Source: DATFLK01 sp035267815
GTDB taxonomy: Bacteria; Pseudomonadota; Zetaproteobacteria; Mariprofundales; Mariprofundaceae
Length of the DNA: 40,623 bases
Reading direction: 5' to 3'
NCBI GenBank assembly: GCA_035267815.1
Contig: DATFLK010000086.1
Span: 1-40,623 of the forward strand
Shown here in pieces: positions 1 through 8,530 of this stretch. The notes below the pieces were generated by a model. That model was given only the letters and a program-made list of their open reading frames with translations. It was not told the origin of the DNA and did not search any database. The stretch's first letter is position 1; each line of letters starts with the position of its first letter. Position numbers and translations under genes: made by a program.

Positions 1-1
1 G

Positions 2-175
2 CTCGATTACGTGCAGTTCCACGAGAAGGTGCTGATCGACCGCATGCGCCGCCAGATCCAGGGTGCTCGCAGCCGAGGACTGCTCTCCGCCCGCGAGGCC
101 AACCGTTTCCTGCGCTTCTACCAGGCGGGACTGCGCGGCTACACCTACCTCGAAGAGCATGCGCCGCCGCTGTGA
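2..175 (+). CDS. speA: Biosynthetic arginine decarboxylase, C-terminal end (5' cut by window)
   Basis: An open frame enters from the left edge and stops at TGA 173-175, giving 57 residues. The fragment is helical and ends with a GLRGYTYLEEHAPPL-type tail. A short 'GYTYLE' ending after a basic helix (RMRRQIQGARSRG) is what I recall for the C-terminal helical domain of SpeA, the PLP enzyme that decarboxylates arginine to agmatine. An agmatinase and the carboxynorspermidine pathway lie further along the window, which fits a polyamine role. The catalytic domains are outside the window, so the call rests only on the tail. Downstream, 176-324 is non-coding: I see an AT-rich TTATAG element and small GC hairpins but no gene. 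Confidence 0.55.
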   Translation, partial: LDYVQFHEKVLIDRMRRQIQGARSRGLLSAREANRFLRFYQAGLRGYTYLEEHAPPL

Positions 176-324
176 TGTTATAGTAGAAGCCGGTGATTCG
201 ACTCGCAGCATCCTGCCGCTCGCCTGCCGGCGGCAAGGGCCGTCCGATTCGGCTATCCTGCCGAATTGTGGCGTGGTACCGGACAGGATGATGTCGAGCC
301 AATCATCGACCAGGAGGTCCTAGC

Positions 325-921
325 ATGTGGGATGAACGATACAGCCAGGAGGCCTTCGCCTTCGGCACCGAACCGAACGATTTTCTGGCCACCATGGCCG
401 AACGGATTCCGCAGGGGCGCGTGCTGTCGCTGGCCGAAGGGGAGGGACGCAATGGCACCTTCCTGGCCAGGCTCGGTTACGACGTCGTCGGTGTCGACAG
501 CTCCCCGGTCGGGCTGGCCAAGGCAGCCAGACTGGCCGAACAGCACCGTGTCGACCTCACCACGATCGTCGCCGATCTGGCCCGCTTCCCAATCGAGCCG
601 GAGAGCTGGGAGGGGATCGTCTCGATCTTTTGCCACCTGCCACCCGACGTGCGCCAACCGCTGCACGCCGCCGTGGTGGCGGGGTTGAAGCCCGGCGGTG
701 TCCTCATCCTCGAGGCCTACACGCCGAAACAGCTCGAATTCGGCACCGGCGGCCCGAAAACCCCCGAGCGGACGATGACGCTCGAGGCCCTGCAGCGGGA
801 GCTGGCGGGACTGGATCTGGTGCATGCCCGCGAGCTGGAACGCGAGGTGTGCGAGGGGATCTACCACACCGGCCACGCTGCCGTCGTGCAGGTGGTCGGT
901 GTCAAGCCGGCCCAGGCCTGA
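325..921 (+). CDS. Class I SAM-dependent methyltransferase, TehB-like
   Basis: 198 aa. The start is ATG 325, with a full Shine-Dalgarno AGGAGGT at 312-318. Residues about 30-50 carry a glycine-poor motif I (VLSLAEGEGRNGTFLA) followed by an acidic end of strand 2 (VVGVDSSP). Later come an IVADLARFP motif and the LKPGGVLILEAY post-motif segment, the order of a Rossmann-fold methyltransferase. The 'AEGEGRN' variant with an N-terminal WDERY segment is typical of the TehB/thiopurine-methyltransferase-like group. The substrate cannot be read from the sequence. It is a single gene 52 nt before the next gene on the same strand. The family call is firm; a specific function such as tellurite resistance is not supported. 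Confidence 0.8.
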   Translation: MWDERYSQEAFAFGTEPNDFLATMAERIPQGRVLSLAEGEGRNGTFLARLGYDVVGVDSSPVGLAKAARLAEQHRVDLTTIVADLARFPIEPESWEGIVSIFCHLPPDVRQPLHAAVVAGLKPGGVLILEAYTPKQLEFGTGGPKTPERTMTLEALQRELAGLDLVHARELEREVCEGIYHTGHAAVVQVVGVKPAQA

Positions 922-973
922 TCGGGACAGCCACCCCCTTTTCAGGCCGCCGAAAACGGCAGACAATCGAATC

Positions 974-2032
974 ATGAGAGAGACGCCAATCAAGGGGCGC
1001 GGTGCTATCGCCAACCCGTCCGGACGCTTCGCCGAACAACAATCCGAAGTGCTCGACGACGGCTGGTGGCAGGAGGATGAGCCGACGCCGCAGACCCGGA
1101 TACTGGTCGATACGGCCCGGAGCGTGATCAGCTACAACGACTCGCCCGACGTGCCGTTCGACCGCTCGATCAACCCCTATCGCGGTTGCGAACACGGCTG
1201 CACCTACTGCTTCGCCCGCCCGACGCACAGCTATCTCGATCTCTCGCCCGGACTCGATTTCGAAACGATGATCTTCCACAAGCCGGAAGCGCCGGCGCTG
1301 CTGCGTCGCGAACTCTCGAAGCCGGGATATCGGCCCGCGCCGGTGGCGCTCGGCATCAACACCGACGGCTGGCAACCAGTGGAAAAGGCGCTGAAACTGA
1401 CCCGCCGGCTGCTGTCGGTGCTGGCCGAGTTCCGCCATCCAGTCTCGATCGTCACCAAATCGTCGCTGATCGTGCGCGATCTCGACCTGCTCGCGCCGAT
1501 GGCGGCGCAGCGGCTGGTCTCGGTCGCCTTCTCGGTGCCGACGCTCGACCCTGAACTGGCCCGGCGCATGGAGCCGCGTGCCGCCTCCCCGGCCCGACGA
1601 CTGAAAGCGATGCAACAACTTGCCCGGGCAGGCATCCCAGTCGGCGTGCTCATCGCCCCTGTCATCCCGCATCTGAACGACCACGAACCGGAGGGCGTGC
1701 TGCAGGCGGCCCAAGAGCACGGCGCCCGCTGGGGTGGCCATGCACTGCTACGGCTGCCGCACGAACTGAAAGCGATCTTCCCGGACTGGCTGGAGGCGAA
1801 CTACCCGGATCGCGCCGGCGCCGTGCTGCGCCAGCTCCGCGAAATGCGCGGCGGCGAACTCTACGAGGCCGGCTTCGGCACGCGCATGAGCGGGCACGGC
1901 ATGATGGCGCAGCTACTCGCCGACCGGATCCGCAAGGCCTACAGGCGGCTGGGAATGAATGGTGAGGAGTGGAGCCTGAGAAGCGACCTCTTCCGCGTAC
2001 CCGGGCGGGCCGAACAGCAGACTCTCTTTTGA
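974..2032 (+). CDS. PA0069-family radical SAM protein
   Basis: 352 aa from ATG 974. The frame stays open upstream to 824, but those 50 residues are low-complexity shadow of the preceding gene, whereas MRETPIKGRGA is the usual N-terminus. Residues 70-80 carry the cluster motif RGCEHGCTYCFARP with CxxxCxxC cysteines C72, C76 and C79, which bind the radical SAM [4Fe-4S] cluster. A SplB-like barrel follows (INTDGWQPVEK, VTKSSLIVRDLDLL, IPVGVLIAPVIPHLND). Length matches the family. Its reaction is not established; relatives include spore photoproduct lyase, but no repair role should be assumed. No clear Shine-Dalgarno precedes the ATG. The downstream gene starts 16 nt after the stop, suggesting co-transcription. 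Confidence 0.87.
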   Translation: MRETPIKGRGAIANPSGRFAEQQSEVLDDGWWQEDEPTPQTRILVDTARSVISYNDSPDVPFDRSINPYRGCEHGCTYCFARPTHSYLDLSPGLDFETMIFHKPEAPALLRRELSKPGYRPAPVALGINTDGWQPVEKALKLTRRLLSVLAEFRHPVSIVTKSSLIVRDLDLLAPMAAQRLVSVAFSVPTLDPELARRMEPRAASPARRLKAMQQLARAGIPVGVLIAPVIPHLNDHEPEGVLQAAQEHGARWGGHALLRLPHELKAIFPDWLEANYPDRAGAVLRQLREMRGGELYEAGFGTRMSGHGMMAQLLADRIRKAYRRLGMNGEEWSLRSDLFRVPGRAEQQTLF

Positions 2033-2048
2033 CAACTGCGAGGTGCGC

Positions 2049-2531
2049 ATGAACATGTCGTCCATGAACGAGCCGGCCGAATCCAACGACTTCCTCGCCG
2101 CACATGCGCGGCTGCTCTGCGACAGCTACCGCCGCCGGACCGGACACGATCTCGTCGATCCCGGACTGGACGACAAAGATACCGCCCGGGCACTCTTCGA
2201 GGCCCCCTTCGCCGTCGTCTCGCACGGCATCGAGGCCGACCCGATCTTCAACTACGGCAACCGGACGGCGCTAAAACTGTTCGGGATGAGCTGGAATGAT
2301 TTCACTCAGCTCCCCTCACGACGGTCGGCGGAACCGATGAATCGGACGGAGCGGCAGCGGCTTCTGCAGCAGGTGAGTGAAAACGGCTTCATCGATGACT
2401 ATACCGGCGTTCGCATCTCGGCCGACGGCCGGCGCTTCATGATCCGAAAGGCGACGGTCTGGAACCTGAAGAACGAGGCGGGCAACGACCGCGGTCAGGC
2501 GGCGATGTTCGCCGAGTGGGAGCCGCTCTGA
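2049..2531 (+). CDS. MEKHLA domain-containing protein
   Basis: 160 aa from ATG 2049; a GTG at 2043 is in frame but less likely. Almost the whole protein resembles the MEKHLA domain, a PAS-like fold: APFAVVSHGIEADPIFNYGN, then LFGMSWNDFTQLPSRRSAEP, ISADGRRFMI and a C-terminal GQAAMFAEWEPL. In plants the domain sits at the C-terminus of HD-ZIP III regulators; bacterial stand-alone copies have no established role. There are no membrane segments or DNA-binding motif. It lies 16 nt after the radical SAM gene. The family is recognised with good confidence; the function is unknown. Confidence 0.82.
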   Translation: MNMSSMNEPAESNDFLAAHARLLCDSYRRRTGHDLVDPGLDDKDTARALFEAPFAVVSHGIEADPIFNYGNRTALKLFGMSWNDFTQLPSRRSAEPMNRTERQRLLQQVSENGFIDDYTGVRISADGRRFMIRKATVWNLKNEAGNDRGQAAMFAEWEPL

Positions 2532-2564
2532 TCCCTCGGGGCTGACAGCGGCGGCATATCCATT

Positions 2565-3029
2565 ATGCTTGAGCCCATGAACGATGCCCCCAAACCCCAG
2601 TCACTGAGCATTCTGAGCAAGCGCGCCGGCCCGCTGACGCTGCGCGGCTGGCTCTTCATCCTGCTGGTCGCCCTGACTGCCCTTTTCTACTTCAATAGCC
2701 GACTGCCGGACATCACCAACACGGAATACGTGCACAGGCTGATGGACAAAGGCACGCTGGAACGCACCGCCGGTGCCTTCATCCGCGATGTTCGCCCCAA
2801 GGCACCAGAGGGCCAGAGCAGGGCGGCCAAGACGGCCTCGGACGCCAAATGGAAGAAGATCGCCAACGATCTGGCCCGCTGCATGGAGCAGGAGGCGCAG
2901 AACTACCTCGCCTCCGACGATCCCTTCCTGCAGCAGAAGTTCAGCCGCGACACCCCCGGTGTCGTTTCCAAACGGCTTCTGGGCGCCTGCGGCGCAACGA
3001 AGTACCTGCCTCCGAAAAAGACGCAGTAG
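2565..3029 (+). CDS. Small single-pass membrane protein, unknown function
   Basis: 154 aa from ATG 2565; an in-frame ATG at 2577 gives MNDAPKPQ and is an equally plausible start. One hydrophobic segment (about residues 29-43, WLFILLVALTALFYF) follows a short basic N-terminus, so the remainder is probably periplasmic. That part is charged and contains two cysteines (RCMEQEAQNY, LLGACGATKY) that could form a disulfide. I do not recognise a family. It is encoded 33 nt after the MEKHLA gene and ends one base before the convergent transporter gene. Codon use matches the neighbours, so it looks like a real gene. Confidence 0.6.
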   Translation: MLEPMNDAPKPQSLSILSKRAGPLTLRGWLFILLVALTALFYFNSRLPDITNTEYVHRLMDKGTLERTAGAFIRDVRPKAPEGQSRAAKTASDAKWKKIANDLARCMEQEAQNYLASDDPFLQQKFSRDTPGVVSKRLLGACGATKYLPPKKTQ

Positions 3030-3030
3030 C

Positions 3031-3903
3031 TCAGGCCTCGGCGCGCAACCCGATCCGCTCGAACAGCGCCAACCCGGAGAGGATCAGCGCCGAACCGGTG
3101 ATCACCTGCGGCGTCAAAGGCTCGCCGTTGAGCAGATGCCCCAGCCCCAGCGCCGCCATCGGCGTAATCAGCGTAATCAGTGCCACACGCGTGGCCTGCA
3201 CATGGCGTAGCACGTAGTAGTACATGGCGAATCCGAACACCGAACCGAACAGGGCCAAGTAACCGATCGCCCCAAGCGTCCGGGCGGTCAGATGCGCCGG
3301 CCAGCCACCGCCGGTGAGCCACCAGGCGGCCAGGAACAGCGGCGCGGCCACGGCCAGGCCGCCACTGGTGATGACAAGCGCTGGCACGCCGGCATCGATC
3401 CGCTTGACCCAGACAGCGCTGGCCGAGTGGGCGCTGACACCGAACAGCACGCCGGCCACCCCGAGCACAGCGCCCCCCTGCAGAGTCAGGCTGGTGCCGA
3501 AAATGATCGCCAGACCGGTCAGCCCCATCAGCATGCCGAACAGCCTGGGTAGCGTCAGCGGCTCCCCCTCCAGCCAGAGCCGCGCCATCAGGGCGGTGAT
3601 CAGCGGCGCCATGCCGAACAGCACAGAGATCCAGCCGCTGGGGATATACTGCGCTCCCCAGTAGGTGGCTAGCATCGACAGAAAGATACCGAGACCGCTG
3701 GCGACATAGGCGGCCAGCGCACGCCGGTGCCAGACCATGCCGTGGCCGAGCAGAACGGTGGCGACCATCGCCAGGGCGGCGCCGATCAGGATGCGGCTGG
3801 TCACGCCGAAAACCGCTCCGGCACCGTGGCTGCTCCAGAAGATGGCGAGTGGCGTAGTGCTCCAGATCAGCACCACCCCGAAATAGGCCATCGACACGGA
3901 CAT
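3031..3903 (-). CDS. EamA/DMT-superfamily transporter
   Basis: 290 aa with about ten hydrophobic segments arranged as two five-helix EamA repeats. The N-terminus is MSVSMAYFGVVLIWSTTPLA, typical of RhaT/YdcZ-like drug/metabolite transporters. The second repeat contains ALFGSVFGFAMYYYVLRHVQ and ALITLITPMAALGLGHLLNGE, both characteristic of the family. The start is ATG 3903 behind an AAGGAG Shine-Dalgarno. It begins 27 nt after emrB on the same strand and is likely the last gene of the marR-emrA-emrB operon. The substrate is unknown; amino acids or drug-like metabolites are common for the family. Confidence 0.85.
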   Translation of the reverse strand: MSVSMAYFGVVLIWSTTPLAIFWSSHGAGAVFGVTSRILIGAALAMVATVLLGHGMVWHRRALAAYVASGLGIFLSMLATYWGAQYIPSGWISVLFGMAPLITALMARLWLEGEPLTLPRLFGMLMGLTGLAIIFGTSLTLQGGAVLGVAGVLFGVSAHSASAVWVKRIDAGVPALVITSGGLAVAAPLFLAAWWLTGGGWPAHLTARTLGAIGYLALFGSVFGFAMYYYVLRHVQATRVALITLITPMAALGLGHLLNGEPLTPQVITGSALILSGLALFERIGLRAEA

Positions 3904-3930
3904 ACGTTCGCTCCTTCTCTCTTCGGGACG

Positions 3931-5457
3931 CTAGGCCGCGGCTGCGTGCTTCGGCGTCCCCTTCAGGACCAACACCATCGGTGCGGCCACCAGCGCCAGC
4001 ACCATCATCGCCACGAAGTCGTTGGTGTAGGCGATCAGCCCCGCCTGCCGTCCCACCTCGGCGTTGAGCAGGGCCAGCCCCTTGTGGCTCAGGGGATCGA
4101 CCAGCTGCGGCAGATCCTGGCGCCAAAAGTAGGGGTTGAAGCGGTTGATATGTTCGCCGATCACGGCGTGGTTGATCTGCATGCTGCGCGACAGCTGCGC
4201 CACCATGATCGAGATGCCAACACTGCTGCCGATATTCCGCATCAGGCTGAAGACTGAGGCTGCCTCGTTGCGATGCTCCGGCGCCAGCGTAGCATAGGCG
4301 ATGGCGCTCAGGGGAACGAAGATGGCGCCCAGCCCGAGCCCCTGTACGACGCCGGTCTGCACGATCTCCCACGCACCGACATTTAGGCTGAAGCCGCTCA
4401 TCTGCCACAACGAATCGGCCGTCAGCATGAAACCGGTCAGGATGATCCAGCGCGGGTCGATCAGCGTCATCAGCCGCCCGACCACCAGCATCGACATCAT
4501 CGTGCCCATACCGCGCGGTGCCAGCAACAGACCAGTGGAGAGCACCGGGTAGTCGAGCAGCGTCTCCATGAAGGGCGGCATTAGCGCCAGCGAGGCGAAG
4601 AGGATCAACCCGACGATGAAGATGAATATCAGCGAGGTGGCGTAGTTGCGGTCGGCCAGCAATCTGAGATTCAGGAAGGGGTGGCGCGTGGTGGCGACAT
4701 GCACGACGAAGACATAGAAGCCGAGCACCGAGAGCGCCGCCTCGATGACAATCTCGTGCGAGGAGAACCAGTCGAGCCGCTGGCCGCGGTCGAGCATCAG
4801 CTGCAGGCAGCTGATGCCGAGACTCAGAAAGGCGAAACCGGTCATATCGAAGGGAATGTCACGCCGTCGGTCCGTCTCCGGCACGAAGGCGCCGATCATC
4901 GTCCAGGCCAGTAACCCTACGGGGAGGTTGATGAAGAAGACCCAGCGCCAGTTGGCATACTCGGTCAGATAGCCGCCCAGCGTCGGACCCATGATCGGAC
5001 CGATCATGATGCCCACACCCCACAGCGCCATGGCACTGCCGTGCTTCTCGCGCGGATAGGCGTCGAGCAGGATTGCCTGCGACAGCGGTACAAGCGCCGC
5101 CCCAGCCAGCCCCTGCAGGATGCGGAATAGCACCATGTCGGTCAGCGTCGGCGCCACACCGCACATCAGCGAGGTGACAGTGAAAATGGCCACGGACCAC
5201 ATGAAGATGCGCTTGCGGCCGAGCCGGCCGCTCATCCAGCCGGTCAGCGGCGTGGCCACGGCGGTGGCAACGATATAGGAGGTCAGCACCCAGTCGATCT
5301 GATCCTGCGTGGCACTCAGTCCGCCCTGCATGTAGGGCAGGGAGACATTGACGATGGTGGTATCAAGCACCTGCATCACGGTGGCCAACATCACCGAGAA
5401 GGTGATCAGGCCGGGATGCGGTTCACCGCCACGATCCACGGCAGACCGTGCGATCAC
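3931..5457 (-). CDS. emrB: DHA2-family MFS multidrug efflux pump, EmrB-like
   Basis: 508 aa, the usual size for 14-helix DHA2 transporters (EmrB/QacA). Helix 1 carries LDTTIVNVSLPYMQ, a hallmark of the family. Motif A is visible at GWMSGRLGRKRIFMWS and motif C around GPTLGGYLTEYANWRWVFF. EmrB works with the membrane-fusion protein EmrA and an outer-membrane channel to export hydrophobic compounds by proton antiport. The gene overlaps emrA by 4 nt (ATGA junction), so the two are translationally coupled. No outer-membrane TolC-like gene is present in this window. Confidence 0.93.
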   Translation of the reverse strand: MIARSAVDRGGEPHPGLITFSVMLATVMQVLDTTIVNVSLPYMQGGLSATQDQIDWVLTSYIVATAVATPLTGWMSGRLGRKRIFMWSVAIFTVTSLMCGVAPTLTDMVLFRILQGLAGAALVPLSQAILLDAYPREKHGSAMALWGVGIMIGPIMGPTLGGYLTEYANWRWVFFINLPVGLLAWTMIGAFVPETDRRRDIPFDMTGFAFLSLGISCLQLMLDRGQRLDWFSSHEIVIEAALSVLGFYVFVVHVATTRHPFLNLRLLADRNYATSLIFIFIVGLILFASLALMPPFMETLLDYPVLSTGLLLAPRGMGTMMSMLVVGRLMTLIDPRWIILTGFMLTADSLWQMSGFSLNVGAWEIVQTGVVQGLGLGAIFVPLSAIAYATLAPEHRNEAASVFSLMRNIGSSVGISIMVAQLSRSMQINHAVIGEHINRFNPYFWRQDLPQLVDPLSHKGLALLNAEVGRQAGLIAYTNDFVAMMVLALVAAPMVLVLKGTPKHAAAA

Positions 5458-6524
5458 TGCCGGCCGCTCTCCCGCTTACCGCCGGCCACGGCCGCCGGCA
5501 GCAGGCTGTCGCCATGGATATAGACGCGCGCAGTCACGCTCAGGCCGCTGCGCAGCGGCGGAATCTTCGACGGATCGTCGAACCTGAGCCGCACCGTCAC
5601 GCGCTGCACCACCTTCACCCAGTTTCCGGAGGAATTCTCGGGCGGCAGCAGCGCGAATTCAGCACCGGTGGCAGGGCTGATGCTCGCCACCCGGGCGGGC
5701 CAGACCCGGCCGGGATAAGTGTCTATACGAATCTCGGCCCGCTGGCCCGGTTCCACGTGGGTTAGGGCCGTCTCCTTCAGGTGCGCATCGACATAGTGAT
5801 CGGTCGAGACGATGGCGAAGAGCGTCCGACCCGGCTCCACATAGTCACCCGGTTCGATGTCGAGCGGTCCGATCTCACCGTCCATATCGGCACGAACCCT
5901 GGTGCGCTGCAGGTCCAGTGCGGCGCGGTCGCGTGCAGCCTTCGCCTTGCGGTAGGCGGCATAGCTCTCGACCGGCTTGTCGGGGCTGCCAAGCTTGGCC
6001 AGCAGCCGGTCGATATCGCGCTGCACCACCTGTACGTGCAGCCGGGCGCTGTCGAGACGGTGGCGCGCATCGTCCAGGGCGGAGTCGGAGGAGAAGCCGG
6101 AACGCGACATCTTGCTGGCGCGCGCGTAACTGCGGCGATAGTAGGCCACGTCCGTCCTAGCCTGCTTAAGCTCTGTCTGCTTCTGTCGATAGCTCGCTTT
6201 CAACGCACGGATATCCTTCTCGGTCTGCGCCATCGTCGCCTCGGCGGCATCCAGCGCCATCCGGTAGGGTGCATCGTCGATCGTGAAAAGCAGATCACCC
6301 CGATGCACCAGCTGATGAGCCTGCACCGGCAGACCGGTGACCCGACCGCTGACCTCGGCCGACACGTAGAGCTTGTCCGCCTTGATATAGGCGTCGTCGG
6401 TACTGACGTAACGGCTGCTCACGATATAGAACCCGAGACCGCCGATGACCACCGCAGCCGGCACCACGAAAAGCAGGAAATGGCGCAGCTTGGCGGTGGG
6501 AATCTGTTTCAGTCGTGCGATCAT
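5454..6524 (-). CDS. emrA: HlyD-family membrane fusion protein, EmrA-like
   Basis: 356 aa. One N-terminal transmembrane helix (about 15-35, FLLFVVPAAVVIGGLGFYIV) is followed by the TDDAYIKAD segment typical of EmrA, a biotinyl-lipoyl half-motif (VSGRVTGLPV), a long coiled coil (about 90-200) and the second lipoyl half (GEIGPLDIEPGDYV). The C-terminal part contains EFALLPPENSSGNWVKVVQR, a signature of this subfamily. It bridges the EmrB pump to an outer-membrane channel. The gene overlaps marR by 4 nt upstream and emrB by 4 nt downstream, so expression of all three is probably coupled. Confidence 0.93.
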   Translation of the reverse strand: MIARLKQIPTAKLRHFLLFVVPAAVVIGGLGFYIVSSRYVSTDDAYIKADKLYVSAEVSGRVTGLPVQAHQLVHRGDLLFTIDDAPYRMALDAAEATMAQTEKDIRALKASYRQKQTELKQARTDVAYYRRSYARASKMSRSGFSSDSALDDARHRLDSARLHVQVVQRDIDRLLAKLGSPDKPVESYAAYRKAKAARDRAALDLQRTRVRADMDGEIGPLDIEPGDYVEPGRTLFAIVSTDHYVDAHLKETALTHVEPGQRAEIRIDTYPGRVWPARVASISPATGAEFALLPPENSSGNWVKVVQRVTVRLRFDDPSKIPPLRSGLSVTARVYIHGDSLLPAAVAGGKRESGRQ

Positions 6525-6985
6525 GCCTCTTCCCTCTCCTTGTGGTTATTCTCGAGCGCCAGCAGGTTGCCCTTGATGTGCTCCATGGTGTCAAGCAGCG
6601 CCTCGAACTGCTCCGGCGCCAGCCCGGCGATCGCCTCGGCGCGGGTCTGACGCGAGATCGCCTGCATCTCCTCCAGCACTGGCAGCGCCTTCTCATTCAG
6701 ATAGAGACACTTGGCGCGCCGATCGCTGGGGTGGGCGTGCCGCTCCGCCCAGCCGTCCGTCTCCAGCCGGTCGAGCAGCCTGGCCAGCGTGATCGGCTGC
6801 AGCTCCATCAGCTGGGCCAGACAGGCCTGCGTTACCCCCTCGTTACGGTGCAGATGGAAGAGCACCGACCACTGCGCCCGGGTCAGACCCAGCGCCTGGG
6901 CGCGCCGGTCGATGCGGCGTCGCAATAGCCGAGCGACATCGTGCAGCAGGAAGCCGAAGGTGCGGGCGTAGGGATCATTTGCCAT
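6521..6985 (-). CDS. MarR-family transcriptional regulator
   Basis: 154 aa from ATG 6985. The frame extends 12 codons upstream into the promoter region, but MANDPYART is the sensible start. The winged helix-turn-helix lies at about residues 30-100: LTRAQWSVLFHLHRNEGVTQ, then LMELQPITLARLLDRLETDG and the wing HPSDRRAKCLYL, whose D-x-R segment is a MarR hallmark. The closest style is the SlyA/MarR group that represses efflux genes and is released by aromatic ligands. It is the first gene of the emrAB operon. A perfect palindrome at 7013-7028, 28 nt upstream of the start, is its likely binding site, making it an autoregulated local repressor. Confidence 0.9.
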   Translation of the reverse strand: MANDPYARTFGFLLHDVARLLRRRIDRRAQALGLTRAQWSVLFHLHRNEGVTQACLAQLMELQPITLARLLDRLETDGWAERHAHPSDRRAKCLYLNEKALPVLEEMQAISRQTRAEAIAGLAPEQFEALLDTMEHIKGNLLALENNHKEREEA

Positions 6986-6995
6986 GCGACGGCAT

Positions 6996-7001
6996 TTTAT
7001 A
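6996..7001 (-). promoter_or_regulatory. Candidate -10 element of marR-emrAB operon
   Basis: TATAAA on the minus strand, 11 nt upstream of the marR start. The only -35-like hexamer at a usable distance overlaps the 7013-7028 palindrome, so repressor binding there would block RNA polymerase. The short distance to the ATG would imply a very short leader. Inferred from sequence only. Confidence 0.4.
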
Positions 7002-7012
7002 GCCGACCATAT

Positions 7013-7028
7013 CATAAGCAAGCTTATG
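7013..7028. promoter_or_regulatory. 16-bp palindrome, candidate MarR operator
   Basis: The sequence CATAAGC-AA-GCTTATG is a perfect inverted repeat with 7-bp arms and a 2-bp centre. It lies between the divergent marR-emrAB operon and sthA, and the size and AT-rich arms suit a MarR dimer. It also sits just upstream of a TATTAT element (7029-7034) reading toward sthA, so it could influence both directions. No experimental evidence. Confidence 0.6.
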
Positions 7029-7126
7029 TATTATGGGGTCAACAATGAGCGGTTCCGTTTGACTTCTACGCCTCCGTCCATTTCACTCCGAAACAGCGGC
7101 GCACGCACGGCCGCCGGGGAGAATCC

Positions 7127-8518
7127 ATGGATTACGACATCCTGATCGTCGGCTCCGGTCCTGCGGGCCAGCACGCCGCCTGGCAGGCGGCGCGCATGGG
7201 CAAAAAGGCGGCCATCATCGAACGCAAGCCGCACATCGGCGGTACCGGCCTTCAGACCGGCACCATCCCCAGCAAGGCGCTCAGAGAGGCAGCCTATCTC
7301 GTCTCGCGCAGCGGCGAGCACGGCATGCGCCACCTCGCCGACCCGGCACGCACCAGCCACGGCCTGCTGGCCGACGTCGTCCGCCGCAAGGAGACGGTAA
7401 TCGCCCGACAGGAGTCGGTTATCGTCAAGCGGCTGCTCGACTCCGGCGTCTCGCTGATCCCTGGCGAGGCCGCCTTCGTCGACGACCACACGCTCGAGGT
7501 GGTCGACAGCTCCGGCCAGTCGCGCCGCCTCTCGGCCGCTATCATCGTACTGGCCACCGGCTCTCGACCGCGGCGCCCCTCGGATATCCCGTTCGATAAG
7601 AAGACGGTGCTCGACTCCACCTCAATCCTTAAACTGAATCAGCTGCCGCAGAGCCTAACGGTGGTCGGCGGCGGTGTGATCGCCTGCGAACTCGCCTCGA
7701 TCTTCGCGGCGCTCGACGTGGCGGTGACGGTGGTCGACTCCCACGCACAGCTGCTCGACTATCTCAGCGCGGACATCGTCACGGCACTCTCCGATTCGTT
7801 GACCGGCATGGGGGTCGAGTTCCATATGCAGGAGCGGGTCGTGGCCGTCCGCCGCGAGGAGACAGGAACACTGACACTGCTGGAGAGCGGCCGGCAGCTG
7901 CGCGCCGACGCGGTGCTCTACGCGCTCGGCCGCGAGCCCAACGCCGCCGGGCTCAACACCGCCCGGCTCGGCATCGAGCTGGATCAGGGGTGGATCCGGG
8001 TCAACGACTGCTTCCAGACCAGCGTGCCGCACATCTACGCCGTCGGCGACCTGATCGGTCGGCCGGCACTCGCCTCGACCGGCATGGAGCAGGGGCGGGC
8101 GGCGGTACTGCATGCCTTCGGTGGCGAAACACAGGCGATGGCCTCGAACATGCCGATGGCGATCTACACCATCCCGGAGATCTCGTGGGTCGGCCAAACC
8201 GAGAAGGCACTGCAGCAATCAGGCGCCGACTATGTGGCCGGGCGCGGTTATTTCCGCGAATCGGCACGCGGCCAGATTATCGGCGATACCAACGGCATGC
8301 TAAAGATCAACGTCGATGCGAATAGCGGACGGCTGCTCGGCGTCCATATCGTCGGGGAGCACGCCAGCGAACTGATCCACATCGGCCAGCTGGTGATGAA
8401 CTACAACGGCACGGTGCACGACCTGGTCGCCAACGTCTTCAACTATCCGACGCTGGCCGAATGCTACCGGCTGGCCGCGCTCGACTGTCTGGAGCGGCTG
8501 GCCCGACAGAGCCGGTAA
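7127..8518 (+). CDS. sthA: Soluble pyridine nucleotide transhydrogenase (Si-specific)
   Basis: 463 aa, the family's usual length. It transfers hydride between NADPH and NAD+ in the cytosol, helping to rebalance NADPH. The N-terminal FAD-binding motif is GSGPAG (residues 9-14). The region that holds the CxxxxC redox disulfide in lipoamide dehydrogenase reads GGTGLQTGTIPSKAL with no cysteines, which separates SthA from the true disulfide reductases. A second Rossmann motif (VVGGGVIACELASIFAALD) and the C-terminal dimerisation segment (GEHASELIHIGQLVMNYNGT, FNYPTLAECYRLAALD) are present. The start is ATG 7127 behind GGGGAG. It is transcribed divergently from marR and shares its operator region. 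Confidence 0.92.
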   Translation: MDYDILIVGSGPAGQHAAWQAARMGKKAAIIERKPHIGGTGLQTGTIPSKALREAAYLVSRSGEHGMRHLADPARTSHGLLADVVRRKETVIARQESVIVKRLLDSGVSLIPGEAAFVDDHTLEVVDSSGQSRRLSAAIIVLATGSRPRRPSDIPFDKKTVLDSTSILKLNQLPQSLTVVGGGVIACELASIFAALDVAVTVVDSHAQLLDYLSADIVTALSDSLTGMGVEFHMQERVVAVRREETGTLTLLESGRQLRADAVLYALGREPNAAGLNTARLGIELDQGWIRVNDCFQTSVPHIYAVGDLIGRPALASTGMEQGRAAVLHAFGGETQAMASNMPMAIYTIPEISWVGQTEKALQQSGADYVAGRGYFRESARGQIIGDTNGMLKINVDANSGRLLGVHIVGEHASELIHIGQLVMNYNGTVHDLVANVFNYPTLAECYRLAALDCLERLARQSR

Positions 8519-8530
8519 GGAAAATTCAGT

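Noticed and set aside
824..973. N-terminal extension of the radical SAM protein
   Set aside because: The 50 residues are shadow of the upstream methyltransferase gene; the family N-terminus begins at ATG 974.
2903..4408. Long antisense-type frame across eamA and emrB
   Set aside because: Out of frame with two clear transporters, rich in Arg/Gly/Ala with no domain.
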